Positions 62,496 through 64,000 of a stretch of DNA of 64,000 bases are shown piece by piece. Position 1 is the first letter of the stretch. Every line of letters begins with the position of its first letter. Origin of the DNA: REEB76 sp963774895 (lineage in GTDB: Bacteria; Pseudomonadota; Gammaproteobacteria; Natronospirales; REEB76). The DNA is taken from assembly GCA_963774895.1 (NCBI GenBank), contig CAVZGN010000004.1, positions 124,001-188,000 of the forward strand, given 5' to 3'. The translations under genes were made by a program, and so were the position numbers. The notes below the pieces were generated by a model. That model did no database searches and had not been told where the DNA came from. It saw only the letters and a program-made list of their open reading frames with translations.

Positions 62496-63689
62496 TTAAT
62501 GTTTGACTCTGCCTTGCGCGCGTTCTTCCAGCACCGCCACCGCCGGCAAACTCTTGCCTTCCAGAAATTCCAGGAAAGCGCCGCCGCCGGTGGATAAATA
62601 GGAGATGCGATCGCTGACACCGTACTTGTCGAGCGCCGCCAGGGTATCACCGCCGCCGGCGATGGAGAACGCCGGGCTCTCGGCCACCGCGTTGGCCATC
62701 GCGCGTGTGCCTTCGCCAAACTGATCGATCTCGAAGACACCCACCGGTCCGTTCCACACGATGGTGCCGGCCGTTTTGAGGATCCCGGCATACAGTTCTG
62801 AAGTATCCGGTCCGATATCCAGGATCATCTCGTCGGCGCCCACGGCGTTCACCTGGCGCACGTCGGCTTCCGCGTTGGCGGAGATCTCCTGCGCCACCAC
62901 CACGTCCAGGGGCAGTGGTAAATCCGCACCGCGTCGGTGCGCCGCAGCCGTCAGCCGTTTGGCTTCCGCCACAAGTCCGGGCTCATACAGGGATTTGCCC
63001 ACGTTATAGCCGGCGGCTGCGATGAAGGTATTGGCGATGCCGCCGCCCACGATCAGCTGATCGACGATCTTCGTCAGCGTCTCCAGCAACGTCAGTTTGC
63101 TTGACACCTTGGAGCCGGCGACGATCGCCACCAGCGGCCGCGCCGGATGTTCGAGAGCCCGGCCCAGGGCTTGCAGTTCGCGCATCAGCAGCGGTCCGGC
63201 GCAGGCCACGGCCGCGAACTTCGCCACACCATGGGTGGAGGCTTCGGCGCGATGCGCAGTGCCGAACGCGTCCATCACATAGATATCGCAGAGCGCGGCC
63301 ATCTTCCTGGCCAGCGTCTCGTCATCTTTTTTCTCGCCCTTGAGGAAGCGCACGTTTTCCAGCAGCAGCACTTCGCCGGGGGCGACTTTCACGCCATCGA
63401 TCCAGTCGCGCACCAATGGCACTTTCACGCCCAACAGCTGCGTGAGGCGTTCGGCCACCGGTGCCAGCGACAGCGCCGTGTCGTACGCGCCCTCCTTGGG
63501 CCGGCCCAGATGCGATATCAACATGACACAGGCACCGGCTTTGACGGCATCCTGGATCGTGGGCAAGGCTGCGCGGATGCGCGCGTCGCTGCTGATACGG
63601 CCGCTGTCATCCAGCGGCACGTTCAGGTCTTCACGAATGAGCACGCGCTTGGCGCGCAGATCAAGGTCGGACATTTTGATTAAATGCAT
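62496..63689 (-). CDS. pgk: Phosphoglycerate kinase
   Basis: Converts 1,3-bisphosphoglycerate and ADP to 3-phosphoglycerate and ATP. 397 aa from the ATG at 63689 (MHLIKMSDLDLRAKRVLIRE), which aligns with the known N-terminus; ATGs at 63695 and 63674 are alternatives. VLIREDLNVPLD, ISHLGRPKEG, VGGGIANTFIAAAGYNVGKSL, GPVGVFEIDQFGEGT and GGGDTLAALDKYG are diagnostic. Confidence 0.97.
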   Translation of the reverse strand: MHLIKMSDLDLRAKRVLIREDLNVPLDDSGRISSDARIRAALPTIQDAVKAGACVMLISHLGRPKEGAYDTALSLAPVAERLTQLLGVKVPLVRDWIDGVKVAPGEVLLLENVRFLKGEKKDDETLARKMAALCDIYVMDAFGTAHRAEASTHGVAKFAAVACAGPLLMRELQALGRALEHPARPLVAIVAGSKVSSKLTLLETLTKIVDQLIVGGGIANTFIAAAGYNVGKSLYEPGLVAEAKRLTAAAHRRGADLPLPLDVVVAQEISANAEADVRQVNAVGADEMILDIGPDTSELYAGILKTAGTIVWNGPVGVFEIDQFGEGTRAMANAVAESPAFSIAGGGDTLAALDKYGVSDRISYLSTGGGAFLEFLEGKSLPAVAVLEERAQGRVKH

Positions 63690-63709
63690 CGGCATCTCAC
63701 AGCATGGTT

Positions 63710-63844
63710 ATTGTAGGTGCGGCAGATTTGTGGGAGTGACGGTCCCCGTCGCGATTCAGATTCAATCGCGGCCGGGCTGCTCCTGGCATCCTGCCACCCG
63801 CAGCACTTGTACATCCCTGTACATCGGACGGCCGCTCCTACAAT
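63710..63844. repeat. REP-like element between gap and pgk
   Basis: Bounded by ATTGTAGG and CCTACAAT (8-bp perfect inverted ends). Inside are CGCGATT-CAGATTC-AATCGCG and TGTACA-TCCC-TGTACA dyads. The right end read on the minus strand is ATTGTAGGAGCGGCCG, the same family as 58302. It lies in the transcript between gap and pgk and may act as an attenuator or RNA stabiliser. Confidence 0.72.
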
Positions 63845-63848
63845 AAAA

Positions 63849-64000
63849 TTATTTGGCGTTCCACAAGGCCGCGGTGACATCCAGCATGCGGTTACTGAAA
63901 CCCCATTCGTTGTCGTACCAGCCGCAGACCTTCACCAGCCGGCCCAGCACCCGGGTCATCCAGGCGTCATAGGTGCAGGAGGCCGGATCGTGGTTGAAAT
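63849..64000 (-). CDS. gap: Glyceraldehyde-3-phosphate dehydrogenase, C-terminal end (partial)
   Basis: The last 50 codons of the gene run off the window edge. The residues KVCGWYDNEWGFSNRMLD are the hallmark C-terminal GAPDH segment, followed by VTAALWNAK and TAA. The order gap-pgk-pyk supports a glycolytic operon. Confidence 0.92.
   Translation of the reverse strand, partial: FNHDPASCTYDAWMTRVLGRLVKVCGWYDNEWGFSNRMLDVTAALWNAK

Overview
The window is chromosomal DNA of a Gram-negative bacterium, most likely a non-enteric gammaproteobacterium of moderately high GC. The evidence is gene order and content. It carries pilBCD-coaE-zapD-yacG, secA, lpxC, a full division and cell-wall (dcw) cluster, rsmI-lpoA-yraN-diaA, petABC-sspAB, murA-ibaG, kdsDC-lptCAB, rpoN-hpf-rapZ and gap-pgk-pyk. 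The helicase loader dciA and a Nudix-ThiE fusion in the mutT position argue against an enteric species. The exact order or genus cannot be fixed from this sequence.

Layout. 1-5403 (+): type IV pilus assembly genes pilB (5' end outside), pilC and pilD, then coaE, zapD and yacG. 5382-10308 (-): Nudix-ThiE, secA and an M23 peptidase; dciA (+) is divergent from the peptidase. 10825-27774 (-): lpxC back to mraZ, a nearly continuous dcw operon with many 4-8 bp overlaps, a strong sigma70 promoter and a row of MraZ boxes. murB and ddl are not in it. 28044-28401 (-): RNase P RNA. 28559-33784: rsmI (-) divergent from lpoA-yraN-diaA-FAD oxidase (+). 33821-38915 (-): Rieske, cytochrome b, cytochrome c1, sspA, sspB, a DUF4442 protein and a macrodomain protein. 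The cytochrome b frame is broken by one in-frame TAG. 39092-45298: a DegS/AlgW-like protease (+), murA and ibaG (-), then the KDO and LPS-export operon kdsD-kdsC-lptC-lptA-lptB (+).

45300-50072 is the accessory part. The usual lptB-rpoN neighbourhood is split by about 4.8 kb holding a HigB/HigA-like toxin-antitoxin pair, an orphan winged-helix regulator, a secreted S9 peptidase, a second (HigBA) toxin-antitoxin pair, a 143-bp MITE-like element and several repeats. The first toxin-antitoxin pair lies between lptB and a second copy of the last 69 bp of lptB. The peptidase gene lies between 100-bp direct repeats. Two tandem palindromes with no obvious cognate regulator stand upstream of rpoN.

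50073-64000: rpoN, hpf and rapZ (ptsN is absent), a patatin-like lipase (-), an orphan ParA-type ATPase (+), a penicillin-acylase-family hydrolase (-), a DUF4870 membrane protein (+) with a second MITE copy at its stop codon, a REP-like mosaic, two FtsX/MacB-type permeases with no ATPase, pyk, pgk and the 3' end of gap (all -).

Most genes form conserved envelope-building and core-metabolism operons. The main oddities are the amber codon in cytochrome b and the patchwork of toxin-antitoxin modules, direct repeats and MITEs between lptB and rpoN. No tRNA, CRISPR array, integrase or transposase gene was seen.
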